Assembly (NCBI GenBank): GCA_019313245.1
Contig: JAFDBP010000068.1
Location: 1 to 41,145, forward strand
Origin: Deltaproteobacteria bacterium
GTDB taxonomy: Bacteria; Myxococcota_A; UBA9160; SMWR01
Direction: 5' to 3'
DNA length: 41,145 nucleotides
The notes beneath the pieces were generated by a model. That model searched no databases. It saw only the letters and a list, made by a program, of their open reading frames with translations, and was not told the origin of the DNA. A program made the position numbers and the translations under genes. The number at the start of each line of letters is the position of its first letter. The first letter of the stretch is position 1. Positions 9,315-17,228 of this stretch are shown here, in pieces.

Positions 9315-9803
9315 TCAGCGAACGCGAACTTCGACCCGCCGATTGCGGCTGCGACCCGCTGCCGATTCGTTGGGCTCCTCGGGAAAATTGGACGAGAAGC
9401 CCACTGGAAAGATGTGGTCGTAAGGGATGCCCTGTTGAGCGAGAAAGTCCGCCACGTTCCTGGCGCGCTGATTCGAGAGATCCTGGTTGAACTGCTCGTG
9501 CCCCGTCGAGTCCGCGTAGCCCTTCACGTCGATCTGGGCTCGATTGCGATAGGGGGCGATCCGGTCCGCGAACCAGAGCAACTCGTGGTAGCCCTCCTCT
9601 TGAATCATCGAACTGCCCACACTGAAGTAGACCACTGCGACGTATTTCTGGGCTTCGGCGCGGTTGGCCGCCTCTGCAGCCTGGCGCTGGCGCTCCTGGT
9701 TGCGCAGTCGACCCAGCTCCTGGTCGTAGGTCTGGTCATAGGCCGACGGGCAACCCAGGAAGACGAATACGAGAACGAACAGCGAAAAAATCCTGGGATT
9801 CAC
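9315..9803 (-). CDS. OmpA-family lipoprotein (peptidoglycan-binding)
   Basis: 162 residues from a GTG at 9803, chosen because GGGAGGA sits seven bases upstream and the resulting N-terminus (NPRIFSLFVLVFVFLGC) is a good lipoprotein signal with the Cys in FLGC. A short coiled-coil linker (LRNQERQRQAAEAANRAEAQ) joins it to an OmpA/Pal C-terminal domain: VVYFSVGSSMI, VKGYADSTG, LSNQRARNVADFL and SRNRRVEVRV. That domain binds peptidoglycan diaminopimelate and tethers the outer membrane. A longer frame runs up to 9995 but has no signal and overlaps the divergent gene. It is the first gene of the minus-strand envelope cluster. Confidence 0.9.
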   Translation of the reverse strand: MNPRIFSLFVLVFVFLGCPSAYDQTYDQELGRLRNQERQRQAAEAANRAEAQKYVAVVYFSVGSSMIQEEGYHELLWFADRIAPYRNRAQIDVKGYADSTGHEQFNQDLSNQRARNVADFLAQQGIPYDHIFPVGFSSNFPEEPNESAAGRSRNRRVEVRVR

Positions 9804-9915
9804 AGCAAATCCTCCCGAGCGGGCGTAGACAGACGTGCCGGGATCGCTTCGAGAAACATGGCCGACGCCCCGTACTCGTGCAAGCGCAGGCAAACTATAC
9901 GATATTCCCATCCCG

Positions 9916-10878
9916 ATGAAGATCGAATGCGCGTGTTTTGCACTCAGTGTGGCCCTCTTTGCCACCGCTTCGGTGGTGTCGGCTGCGGAGCCCACAGCTG
10001 AAACGGCGATCCTCGCAACGGGAACCGAGATCAGCGTGCTGAGTTACAACGTTCACGGGCTGTTTCCGCTCGTTGCCAAGGACGACCCGCGCGACCGGAT
10101 GCCGACGATCGGTTGGCTGGCCAATCGCTATGACGTCGCCATCTTCCAGGAGGATTTCGAGTACCACGATGTCATCCGGGAACAGATGACCGGCGCGGTC
10201 GGAGCCCGAGGCAACGGCATGGGTTGGGATCCGCGCCGCGTGGCCGTGAAGCTGCTGATTTCGCCGGTATCGATCTTCTTGCCACACTTCTCTCCCCCCT
10301 ACGGTGCGGGCATCTCGATCTTCGTTCGCGAGTCGCTGGCGATCCCCGGCGATGTCGATCGCGAACCCTTCAACCTGTGTCGGGGCTGGTTCGGTTCGAC
10401 CGGCGATTGCTGGGCGGCAAAGGGCTTCCAGCGGGTCGGTATTCGCACTCCAGACGGTGCCGAGGTCGATATCTACAACACCCACCTCGAGGCTGGCGCG
10501 AGCAATTACGCGACCGAAATCCGCGGGCAACAGCTCGATCTCCTCGCCCGCGCGATCGAGGCGCGGCCCAAATCGCGCGCGGTGATCGTCGCGGGCGACT
10601 TCAACACCGCGTTCAATCGACCGGGCGATCGGGATACGCTCGTGGGCTTTCGACGCCGATTGGAGTTGCGGGATTCGGGCGCGGGGCCCGAGCTGAGCTA
10701 CTGGCGCGAGCGCGACTACATCCTCCACCGCGACGGGACGGAGACGGCGCTGCACGTCGAGCAGGCCGGAGAGGCGCAGGAATTCGTGATTCGGGATCGC
10801 GCGCTGAGCGACCACCCGGCGATCTACGCGCGCTTTCGGATCACGCCGTTGGCGGCTGCCGAGCGGGTCGAGCCGTGA
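9916..10878 (+). CDS. Secreted endonuclease/exonuclease/phosphatase-family protein
   Basis: 320 residues from the ATG at 9916, where a signal peptide (ECACFALSVALFATASVVSAA) begins; the frame is open further upstream but adds no recognisable signal. The fold is DNase I-like: LSYNVHGLF (metal-site Asn), IFQEDFEYHD (Gln-Glu), YNTHLEAG, VIVAGDFNTAF and the terminal LSDHPAIYARF (Asp-His). Secreted members include DNases, sphingomyelinases and phosphoinositide phosphatases, and the sequence alone does not separate these. TATACG at 9896-9901 may be a -10 element. Its stop overlaps the start of the next small lipoprotein as GTGA, so the two genes are coupled. Confidence 0.88.
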   Translation: MKIECACFALSVALFATASVVSAAEPTAETAILATGTEISVLSYNVHGLFPLVAKDDPRDRMPTIGWLANRYDVAIFQEDFEYHDVIREQMTGAVGARGNGMGWDPRRVAVKLLISPVSIFLPHFSPPYGAGISIFVRESLAIPGDVDREPFNLCRGWFGSTGDCWAAKGFQRVGIRTPDGAEVDIYNTHLEAGASNYATEIRGQQLDLLARAIEARPKSRAVIVAGDFNTAFNRPGDRDTLVGFRRRLELRDSGAGPELSYWRERDYILHRDGTETALHVEQAGEAQEFVIRDRALSDHPAIYARFRITPLAAAERVEP

Positions 10879-11222
10879 GCGCGCGCGCCACGCTCGCAGG
10901 GCTCGGCGTTCTGTTGTTCGCAATCGGCGGGTGCATGCGCTCGGGCGGTTCTCCGATGGGCATCCCGCTGCGCGAGATGAGCCAGTTCGACTCGGAGTGG
11001 AAGAACTACCAGCGCCTGAGATCTCTCAAGGCCCTCGCCGTCGCAGGCGATTTGAACGGCGTATACGTGTCGGGCTTCGCCTTCGCCTACCCCGTGCAGG
11101 CGCTCGCCAACGACGAAGCGCTCGAAAACTGCGAAGAGCGCCGCGCGGATCGCCGGGTCGAGCAAGAGTGCCGCCTGTATGCGATAGGCGACGATCGCGT
11201 CGACGAAACAGAGAGCGAGTGA
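10875..11222 (+). CDS. Small lipoprotein of unknown function
   Basis: 115 residues, starting with the GTG that overlaps the stop of the nuclease/phosphatase gene (10875-10878). The N-terminus (ARATLAGLGVLLFAIGGC) is a lipoprotein signal with Cys at about position 20. The mature part (about 95 residues) is polar and helix-prone, with two Cys in ENCEERRADRRVEQEC that could pair. I do not recognise a family. Coupling to the upstream secreted enzyme suggests a linked job at the cell surface, but nothing in the sequence says what. Confidence 0.72.
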   Translation: MSARATLAGLGVLLFAIGGCMRSGGSPMGIPLREMSQFDSEWKNYQRLRSLKALAVAGDLNGVYVSGFAFAYPVQALANDEALENCEERRADRRVEQECRLYAIGDDRVDETESE

Positions 11223-11254
11223 CCCCGCTCTTCGAGTGGATCGACTTGTCGTCG

Positions 11255-11875
11255 TCATTCCAGTCGGGTGGTGTCGCTGTCGCGCGATTCGAAGACGAAG
11301 AAGAACGTCTTCGATCGCCTGAACGCCGACCCTTCGACCGGGCCCGAGCGGTGCACGGTCTGATGGGTCCCGAGATCCACGAGGTGGATCTCGAGCTTGG
11401 CGACGCCCCGGCGAAGCGTGTTCTTGTAGAGGGGGAGTTCCGGAATTGCGACCGGAATCAGGACACTTCCCGAGCCTCCCGGCAATCCGATGAATCGCCC
11501 GCTGATGTCGAGACCGATCGCACCGACGAGGCAGGTCAATCGATATTTCGCGGCATCCGGGGTTCTCGCGATCTGTACGCCGCGACTGGCGAGGGCGATC
11601 TCGATCCCGCGCTGGAGGTAGAGATCGTCCAGCACGTCGCCCGGAGGTCCGACTTCCACGTAGACCGGCTTGCCGTCTGCCTCGGGCCACTCGATCTGGC
11701 TCAGCGCGCGGTTGATGGCCGTGGTCGCGAGGATCTGCTCCCAGCTGGTCCGGGGCGTCTGCACGCGATTGTGGAACGCGCAGCCGCTCGCGATCTGAAA
11801 CAACGCGCAGAGTGCGGCGAAAAGCGACAGCAGCCGCAATGCGTTGGGTCGTGTGCAAGCGAAACGAGTGATCAT
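11255..11875 (-). CDS. Lipoprotein, possibly DUF6655-like
   Basis: 206 residues from the ATG at 11875, with CGGAGA six bases upstream. The signal peptide (LRLLSLFAALCALFQIASGC) ends in a lipobox. The mature protein has TTAINRALSQIEWPEADGK near its start, then KPVYVEVGPPGDVLDDLYL, a segment on unwinding a regulated list of strands (AKYRLTCLVGAIGLDISG) and a Pro/Gly-rich stretch before VAIPELPLYKNTLRRG. This pattern reminds me of the DUF6655 lipoproteins, which have no assigned function; I am not certain of that match. It diverges from the FadL-type gene across a 315-bp spacer and converges on the small lipoprotein gene 32 bp away. Confidence 0.75.
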   Translation of the reverse strand: MITRFACTRPNALRLLSLFAALCALFQIASGCAFHNRVQTPRTSWEQILATTAINRALSQIEWPEADGKPVYVEVGPPGDVLDDLYLQRGIEIALASRGVQIARTPDAAKYRLTCLVGAIGLDISGRFIGLPGGSGSVLIPVAIPELPLYKNTLRRGVAKLEIHLVDLGTHQTVHRSGPVEGSAFRRSKTFFFVFESRDSDTTRLE

Positions 11876-12190
11876 GGGGTTCTCCGGGGAGGATCGCGTC
11901 GAGGTCGAAATTCTATTCGATAGCCCGATCGCGCGCGATCTTTCGATCGCTTGGAATCGAGTGTGCAGAACCCGGAAGCGCTCTCGGCCAGCGCCTCGCC
12001 AAGCGTCTGATCGGTTGACCGAAACGCGTTGCGGGGCATCTCGCCAGCGCGTACGCTTCTGTCCTCGAATGGAGTGAATTCCAGTTCTCCAGAGGGCGAG
12101 AATCCGAAATCGGCCGACTCTGGAGGTTCGAAAGTTCTCGTTTGGACTTTCGGCTTCGTTCGGGAATCGGCCGCTGTCGAAGGAGATCCC
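11876..12190. promoter_or_regulatory. Divergent intergenic region, lipoprotein / FadL-type gene
   Basis: This 315-bp spacer must hold promoters for both divergent genes. I see no convincing -35/-10 pair. The clearest structure is an inverted repeat, CGAAAGT (12129-12135) and ACTTTCG (12146-12152), with a 10-bp spacer, 38 bp upstream of the FadL-type start codon; its place and size would suit an operator. A good ribosome site (AGGAG) is at 12181-12185. No gene or structured RNA is apparent. Confidence 0.35.
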
Positions 12191-13432
12191 ATGAAGCGCC
12201 TTGCATTGTCTGCGCGTGTCGGTCTCGCATTGGCCACCCTGCTCCTCGCCGGGTCGTCTCATGCGGGCGGGCTCTATCTGAGCAGTTTCGGGGATCCCAG
12301 CATGGGAAATGCCAGCGCCGGGTCCAACGCGGTCGCAAACGACGCCTCGACGGCTCACACGAACCCGGCCGGCATGACCCGACTCGATGATCACGGCGTT
12401 CTGATGGGACTCGCACCGGGGTTTTCGACCGTCGAATTCAGTGCCGACGGCAACACGCCCGCGGGTGGCGGGGACGGCGGCGACCAGGGCGGTTTCATCC
12501 CGATCACATCGACCGGTTACGTCCACAAGCTCTCCGAGCGATGGCGCCTCGGCATGAGCCTGCTGTCGTTCGCGGGCGCTTCGTTGGACCCCAAGGACGA
12601 CTGGGCAGGTCGCTTCGAGACGACCGAGGTGACGCTCTTCTCTCTGACATTCCTGCCGACGGTTGCGGTGCAGTTGACCGATTGGTTGTCACTCGGTGCG
12701 GGCGCCGCGGTCACCTATGGGATGCTCGATATGAAGGTTCGCACTTCGCTTCCGCTCCGCGAGCCGACGATCTGGCTCGACGAATTGGATGACTGGGTGG
12801 CGGCCCCCGTCGTGTCGCTGCTCGTCGAACCGACGCCGAAGCTGCGCTTTGGAGTCGTCTACTGGGGCGAGAGCGACTTCGAGTTGGATGGAAAAGTGAG
12901 ACTGCCCAGTGGCCTGCCCGCGAGTCTGGTGTCGCTCGAACTCAATCTGCCGCTCGCTCGGGCCGTGCGCGTGAGCGCCTACTGGGATGCCACGGAAGAG
13001 ATCGCGCTGATGATGAGTTCGGGTTGGGAGGATTGGAGTACGGCCAAGAGTCTACCCGTCTCGGGAGCGAACGTATCGGCTTCTGTCCCGCTGAAGTTCC
13101 GCGACACCTGGTATCTCGCTGCGGGAGTCAATTTCAAGGTGAGCGATGCGTGGACGCTGCAGACGGGGCTTCGCTACGACAGCTCGGCGCTCAAGAACCG
13201 AGATCGCACGGCGGCCCTCCCCGTCGATCGCTTCTGGACGCTCGGAATCGGCGGGCTCTACGATTACAGCGATAAGCTGAAGATCGGGCTCGGGTTCTCG
13301 TGGTCCGATCTCGGCAACGCGCCGATCAACAACGCGACCGTTCGCGGAAAGTACACCCGCAACGAGGTCTTCCTGTTCAACCTGAGCTTCAACTGGAAGA
13401 AGCTTCCGTGGAGCGGTCTCGGGACCTTCTGA
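12191..13432 (+). CDS. FadL/OmpP1/TodX-family outer-membrane transporter
   Basis: 413 residues with a signal peptide ending SSHAGG and an AAGGAG site upstream of the ATG. The mature N-terminus (GLYLSSFGDPSMGNASAG) and the following ASTAHTNPAGMTRLDDH carry the FadL hallmark, the plug-region NPAG motif. The remainder alternates amphipathic strands, ending in LFNLSFNWKKLPW with a terminal Phe typical of outer-membrane barrels. FadL relatives pass long-chain fatty acids or hydrophobic compounds across the outer membrane. Length is in the family range (about 400-450). The acetoacetate-CoA ligase at the other end of the window is compatible with lipid use but is not linked. The substrate is not predictable. 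Confidence 0.92.
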   Translation: MKRLALSARVGLALATLLLAGSSHAGGLYLSSFGDPSMGNASAGSNAVANDASTAHTNPAGMTRLDDHGVLMGLAPGFSTVEFSADGNTPAGGGDGGDQGGFIPITSTGYVHKLSERWRLGMSLLSFAGASLDPKDDWAGRFETTEVTLFSLTFLPTVAVQLTDWLSLGAGAAVTYGMLDMKVRTSLPLREPTIWLDELDDWVAAPVVSLLVEPTPKLRFGVVYWGESDFELDGKVRLPSGLPASLVSLELNLPLARAVRVSAYWDATEEIALMMSSGWEDWSTAKSLPVSGANVSASVPLKFRDTWYLAAGVNFKVSDAWTLQTGLRYDSSALKNRDRTAALPVDRFWTLGIGGLYDYSDKLKIGLGFSWSDLGNAPINNATVRGKYTRNEVFLFNLSFNWKKLPWSGLGTF

Positions 13433-13742
13433 GAGTGGGCTGAGTCTCGTCGCGATGATTCGGGCCCTCGTCGGCCCACCACTCTTTGGTGAGTCGAGCG
13501 CGCCGCCCTCTCGGTCGCGGTTCCGGGTTCGTCGGCGGCGCATGCGCGCCCGCACGGTCGACATCGCATTTCACAGCGCATCCATGCGCCGGTCGTCTTA
13601 CCGCTGCCAAACGGCAAAGCTCGTGAACTCGCTGGTGTGGGTGCAGCTGCGTCGGTCTCCGTTTCCGTAGGCTGCCAGTGCGCTTCGGGCCCGGAGAAGC
13701 GGCGGTGTTATGATTCAGGGCCTGCCTCACGGAGCCAATGAA
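13433..13742. other. Intergenic region without recognised features
   Basis: This 310-bp spacer lies between the FadL-type gene and the AsmA-like gene, both on the plus strand. Short overlapping frames here have no start signals or protein-like composition. I see no tRNA, riboswitch or U-tract terminator. The only functional element I can support is the GGAG at 13731-13734 in front of the preferred AsmA start. Confidence 0.4.
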
Positions 13743-16325
13743 GTGAAGTCGGTTCGGAAAAGGCGCCTCGCGATCGTCGCCGTCGCGATCGTCGTCTCGA
13801 TGATTGTGGTCGAGACCCTGGTCGAGTCGCTTCGCGCTACCGAGACGGTTCGAATCGTCGAGCGCAGCCTTTCGGATGTAACCGGCCTGAACGTCCGGCT
13901 CGGTAGCGACTTTCATCTGGAAATCTTTCCAGTGCTTCGCTTCGAGGCGAACGATGTGGTGGCGACCGACCCCGAACGGCCGACTCCACCGGTTCTGAAG
14001 GTCGAAACCCTGCGCCTTCAACTCGATCTCTGGCGGCTGTTGTTCGGCAGCATCGAGATCGACGAGCTGGACATCCTCGGCGCCGAGCTGACCGTCGAAG
14101 CGGGCCGCGCCGACGCGAGCGGAGTTTTGGATGATCGAGCGCGTTCGGCCACATCGACTGAAGATGGGATCGATTTTCGGATCCGTCGTATCGACATCGA
14201 AGATCTCTGGGTCTTGTATCGCGACGAATCGAGCGAGCCGATCCGAATGCTCGAACTCGAGCAAATATCGCTCGAAGCGAAGGCGTTCGAAGAGCCGGTC
14301 AACGTCGGGCTGAAAGGACACTTCGAGGGAGATGAGTTCGAGGTCACGGGGCAGATCGGGCCGATCGCGCATCTCTTCGACCCGCCCTCCCCCTATCCGA
14401 TTTCGCTTCGGGCCGAGATGCGCGAGATGGTCGTCGAACTCGAGGGAAGCCTGGCCGATCCCGTTGCGTTTGGCGGCGTCGACCTGCTCGTGAACCTCGA
14501 AGCGCGCGATCTGGGATTTTTAAACCCCGTCGTGGAGTGGTCGCTACCCGCGGTCGATTCGATCCGCTTCGAGGCCAGGCTCTCCGACGCCGATGGCAGC
14601 CTCGGTATCGACGGGAAGCTCCACGTCGCAGCTCGAGACGGTCAGATCTCGGGGAATCTAAGTGGCGAGCTGGGCGATCTGCGGAGAAGCGACGATGTCG
14701 AACTCGAGATCTCGCTGAGCGCTCGCGACCTCGCGGAAATCGGCGAGTCGTTGGTGCCGGAATTCGAGCTGCCCGCGGTTGGCCCGGTCGCCGCAAGCGT
14801 TGCGCTTCGCGGCAGTGCGAGTGCGCTGAGTGCGGACGATTTCTTGTTGGAGATTGGGAGTCGCGACTCGACCTGGCTGGAAGCGGGTGGTTCCGTGGCG
14901 GATCTCGCGAACTTCAGCGGAGTTCATCTCAGCGGGGAGTTCGCGGGCGCGGATATTCGATACGCCAATCCCTATCTGGATCACGAGCTTCCCGACGTGG
15001 GCCCCGTCTCGGGCAGCGCCACCTTGAGTGATCTCGACGGGTCGCTGGGCGTCGAGGAGCTGCTGCTCAGCGGCGGGCGTGAGGGCATTTTGAGTTTCGA
15101 TCTTGCTGGCCGCGTCGATCGCGTGCGCGGTCGCGACGAGATCGAAGTCGACGCCCACTTCGAAGCGCAGAGTCTCGCTCTGATCGGCGATCTGTTCGGG
15201 ATCGAGCTGCCGCCCATCGGTCCCGTGGCGTTCACGGGAACGATGAGCGGATCCGACGAGAAGATCGAATCCCACGGCTCGACAAAACTCGACGAATCGC
15301 TGCTGATCGGCGATTGGTCGGGCTCATTCGCGGACAATTCCCGAAATCGCATCAAAGCGCGCCTTCGGTCACAGCACGTCCGGCTCGATGATCTCGGAAT
15401 TGCGCCCCGTTTCAGAGATGGCGATGCGAACGCGGACGACGCGAGTTCGACGAGTTGGTGGTCGAGTCACGATCCGTTGCCCCTCGAATGGTTGCGAGTC
15501 GTCGACGCCGACGTTGTTTTCGAAGCGGACCGCGTCAGCGGGACCGCGGGATTCGAACTCGATGGGGTGCGCGTGTCGGTTGCGCTCCGAGACGGCCGCC
15601 TGGAAGTTCCCAAATTCGAGGTCGGCTACGAATCGGGCACGGTTCTAACGCAGGCGCATATCGACGCGAGCCGCTCGCCAACCGAGATGGGACTGAAGAT
15701 GAGCGTGAATGACGTTCACCTCACACCGCTGTTGGCACAGGTCAGACAGACCGTCGCAGAGGCCGGCTTGTTGGACGGGTCGATCGATGTCCGAAGCCAT
15801 GGAGAGAACGCGCCCCAGATCCGCTCGAACCTGGCGGGATCGGTGCGTCTGGTGGGTCGCGACGGAACGCTCGCGGGCAGTTACGCCGGCGAATTTGCGA
15901 CGAATTTTGCAGTTCTCGCGGTCCCTTCGATCCTGACCGGACGCGCGCCGCGATTTGGCTGCATCGTCGCCGATTTCGAAATCGAAGGGGGCGTGGCACA
16001 GGTTCGCGAACTCTTCCTCGAGTCGGAAAAGATCTCCGTCGCGGGTTCGGGAAGCGTCGACATCGGTGGAGACGCCTTCGACATCATGCTGGTACCCAAG
16101 GTGCACGAGCCGGGCCTCGTGAGCCTCTCGGCTGCGGTGGTGGTCAGCGGTCCTCTCGCCGACCCCGTCTTCAGCCCGCAGTACACGAGCATGCCGATGC
16201 AGGCGGTGCGGGGCTTCATGTCGAATCTGCTGGCTCCGGGCTCGAAGCTGATCCGGCCCTTCCAAAAATCCGAGCAGGGGAGTCCCTGCGACGCTCTCCG
16301 CCCCCTCGCCCCGGCCGATCCGTGA
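13743..16325 (+). CDS. AsmA-family envelope protein with internal 73-75 residue repeats
   Basis: 860 residues from a GTG at 13743, preferred because GGAG lies eight bases upstream; an ATG at 13710 would add 11 residues. A basic start and single N-terminal TM helix (LAIVAVAIVVSMIVVETLV) anchor a large periplasmic part. The N-terminal domain has AsmA features (ERSLSDVTGLNVRLGSDF, FEANDVVATDPE, IEIDELDILGAELTVE), and the C-terminus has the AsmA-like end (SVDIGGDAFDIMLVPK, VSGPLADPVFSP). Four units recur in the middle, marked by SLPAVDSI, ELPAVGPV, ELPDVGPV and ELPPIGPV. AsmA/TamB/YhdP-type proteins are thought to form grooves that move phospholipid between membranes. It appears monocistronic. 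Confidence 0.85.
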   Translation: MKSVRKRRLAIVAVAIVVSMIVVETLVESLRATETVRIVERSLSDVTGLNVRLGSDFHLEIFPVLRFEANDVVATDPERPTPPVLKVETLRLQLDLWRLLFGSIEIDELDILGAELTVEAGRADASGVLDDRARSATSTEDGIDFRIRRIDIEDLWVLYRDESSEPIRMLELEQISLEAKAFEEPVNVGLKGHFEGDEFEVTGQIGPIAHLFDPPSPYPISLRAEMREMVVELEGSLADPVAFGGVDLLVNLEARDLGFLNPVVEWSLPAVDSIRFEARLSDADGSLGIDGKLHVAARDGQISGNLSGELGDLRRSDDVELEISLSARDLAEIGESLVPEFELPAVGPVAASVALRGSASALSADDFLLEIGSRDSTWLEAGGSVADLANFSGVHLSGEFAGADIRYANPYLDHELPDVGPVSGSATLSDLDGSLGVEELLLSGGREGILSFDLAGRVDRVRGRDEIEVDAHFEAQSLALIGDLFGIELPPIGPVAFTGTMSGSDEKIESHGSTKLDESLLIGDWSGSFADNSRNRIKARLRSQHVRLDDLGIAPRFRDGDANADDASSTSWWSSHDPLPLEWLRVVDADVVFEADRVSGTAGFELDGVRVSVALRDGRLEVPKFEVGYESGTVLTQAHIDASRSPTEMGLKMSVNDVHLTPLLAQVRQTVAEAGLLDGSIDVRSHGENAPQIRSNLAGSVRLVGRDGTLAGSYAGEFATNFAVLAVPSILTGRAPRFGCIVADFEIEGGVAQVRELFLESEKISVAGSGSVDIGGDAFDIMLVPKVHEPGLVSLSAAVVVSGPLADPVFSPQYTSMPMQAVRGFMSNLLAPGSKLIRPFQKSEQGSPCDALRPLAPADP

Positions 16326-16369
16326 CGCGGGAGGTCGGAATCCAGTAGGCGTCGCCCGGGGCATTTTGA

Positions 16370-16392
16370 CCTCCGAGCGAGCTTCTCGGAGG
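16370..16392. promoter_or_regulatory. Perfect 8-bp inverted repeat: candidate activator site or AsmA terminator
   Basis: CCTCCGAG and CTCGGAGG flank a 7-base spacer. The centre lies about 160 bp upstream of the -24 GG of the sigma-54 promoter, a usual distance for an NtrC-type upstream activating site. It is also 45 bp past the AsmA stop and could be a hairpin, but no T-tract follows. Either reading is possible. Confidence 0.35.
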
Positions 16393-16541
16393 GCTCGACG
16401 GCCGCTTTCGAACCCCGCTGCGGCGCCCGCGCGGGCGGAATATTGCGGTCTATCGCCTCACCCCGGATTGCGGGAATGGGGCAAGGTGTCTCGCGGCCCG
16501 GCCTCGCGCGCTTTGCGCGGAAAGGACACGCCTTCTCCGGC

Positions 16542-16557
16542 TGGCATGCGTTTTGCT
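16542..16557 (+). promoter_or_regulatory. Sigma-54 (RpoN) -24/-12 promoter for hemerythrin 1
   Basis: TGGCATGCGTTTTGCT matches the RpoN consensus TGGCAC-N5-TTGCW at all positions but one (T for C), with the required 10 bases between GG (16543-16544) and GC (16555-16556). It points toward the hemerythrin gene at 16753, so transcription should begin near 16568. An NtrC-family sigma-54 activator is encoded next to that gene. Confidence 0.65.
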
Positions 16558-16752
16558 CTCTGGACTCGGCATCATCAGGGGTTGAAACACTGCGGGGCGT
16601 GGTAGAACTGGGGTCGACTTCAATCCGTCAGAGTCGGCTTCGTCCCACGCCCCGTATGTGATTTGCTCGCAGGAGCACCTCCACTCCGACCGCTCGTCGC
16701 GCGAGTCCCCGCATCTCATTCTGCGTGCTGAATCCACGCATCTGGAGCGCTC

Positions 16753-17187
16753 TTGGATCTGCCCACTGCCGACCGCGACCTCTGCTTTCGCATGCGGCGC
16801 GTCGCCCGCATCATGAGCGACGAACACCGAAACATCGAAGCCATGCGCGCTGCGCTGTGTGAAGCGATCAGGGGGCGCTCGATCACTCGAGCGCGAGCGG
16901 CTTTCAGTCGCTACCGGGCCGCCATCTCTGTCCATTTTGCGGTGGAAGAGGACGTCCTGTTTCCAGAGATCGGTTTCGCGAATCCAGACGAGAAGCCCGA
17001 AATCGAACGCCTCGTCCAGGCCCACGACCGCCTGCTCGAAGAATTGGTCGAGATGGGCGATCAGCTCGAAACCCTCGCGGGTGCGGACTTCTCGCGCCGG
17101 CTAGACGGCCATGCGACGATCTTTTCGCTTTGCGAGAGCAACGAGGAGGCGCTCGTCTCGAGGGTTGCCGCGGCGGGAGCCAGCTGA
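16753..17187 (+). CDS. Hemerythrin-like protein with His-to-Cys ligand change
   Basis: 144 residues. The start is a TTG with GGAG five bases upstream; ATGs at 16792 and 16813 lack a ribosome site. Hemerythrin (HHE) features are clear: DEHRN with His25, HFAVEED with H61xxxE65, and QAHDRLLEE with His91. The fourth helix reads CESNEEAL, so the usual HxxxE is C127xxxE131. Spacing between ligands (36, 30, 36) is identical to the paralogue at 20015-20452, so the Cys truly replaces a His. Hemerythrins bind O2 or NO at a diiron centre or help store or repair iron. A Cys ligand may change redox or NO behaviour. It is expressed alone from a sigma-54 promoter and converges on the regulator gene 41 bp away. 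Confidence 0.85.
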   Translation: MDLPTADRDLCFRMRRVARIMSDEHRNIEAMRAALCEAIRGRSITRARAAFSRYRAAISVHFAVEEDVLFPEIGFANPDEKPEIERLVQAHDRLLEELVEMGDQLETLAGADFSRRLDGHATIFSLCESNEEALVSRVAAAGAS

Positions 17188-17193
17188 GAGCTG

Positions 17194-17221
17194 CGCCCGG
17201 TCCAGAGTGATCGTCCGGGCG
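17194..17221. terminator. Candidate bidirectional terminator hairpin
   Basis: CGCCCGG (17194-17200) and CCGGGCG (17215-17221) form a perfect 7-bp GC stem with a 14-base loop in the 41-bp gap between two convergent genes. No T-tract follows on either side, so efficiency as an intrinsic terminator is uncertain. Confidence 0.35.
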
Positions 17222-17228
17222 TTCGTCG

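Larger units (their letters stand above)
16326..16752. promoter_or_regulatory. Regulatory spacer upstream of hemerythrin 1
   Basis: This 427-bp non-coding region separates the AsmA-like gene from the first hemerythrin gene. It contains an 11-base motif GGGGCATTTTG (16358-16368) that recurs in the kinase-regulator gap, a perfect 8-bp dyad at 16370-16392, and a sigma-54-type promoter at 16542-16557. After the promoter about 195 bases of leader precede the start codon; I see no structured RNA in it. Confidence 0.5.
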
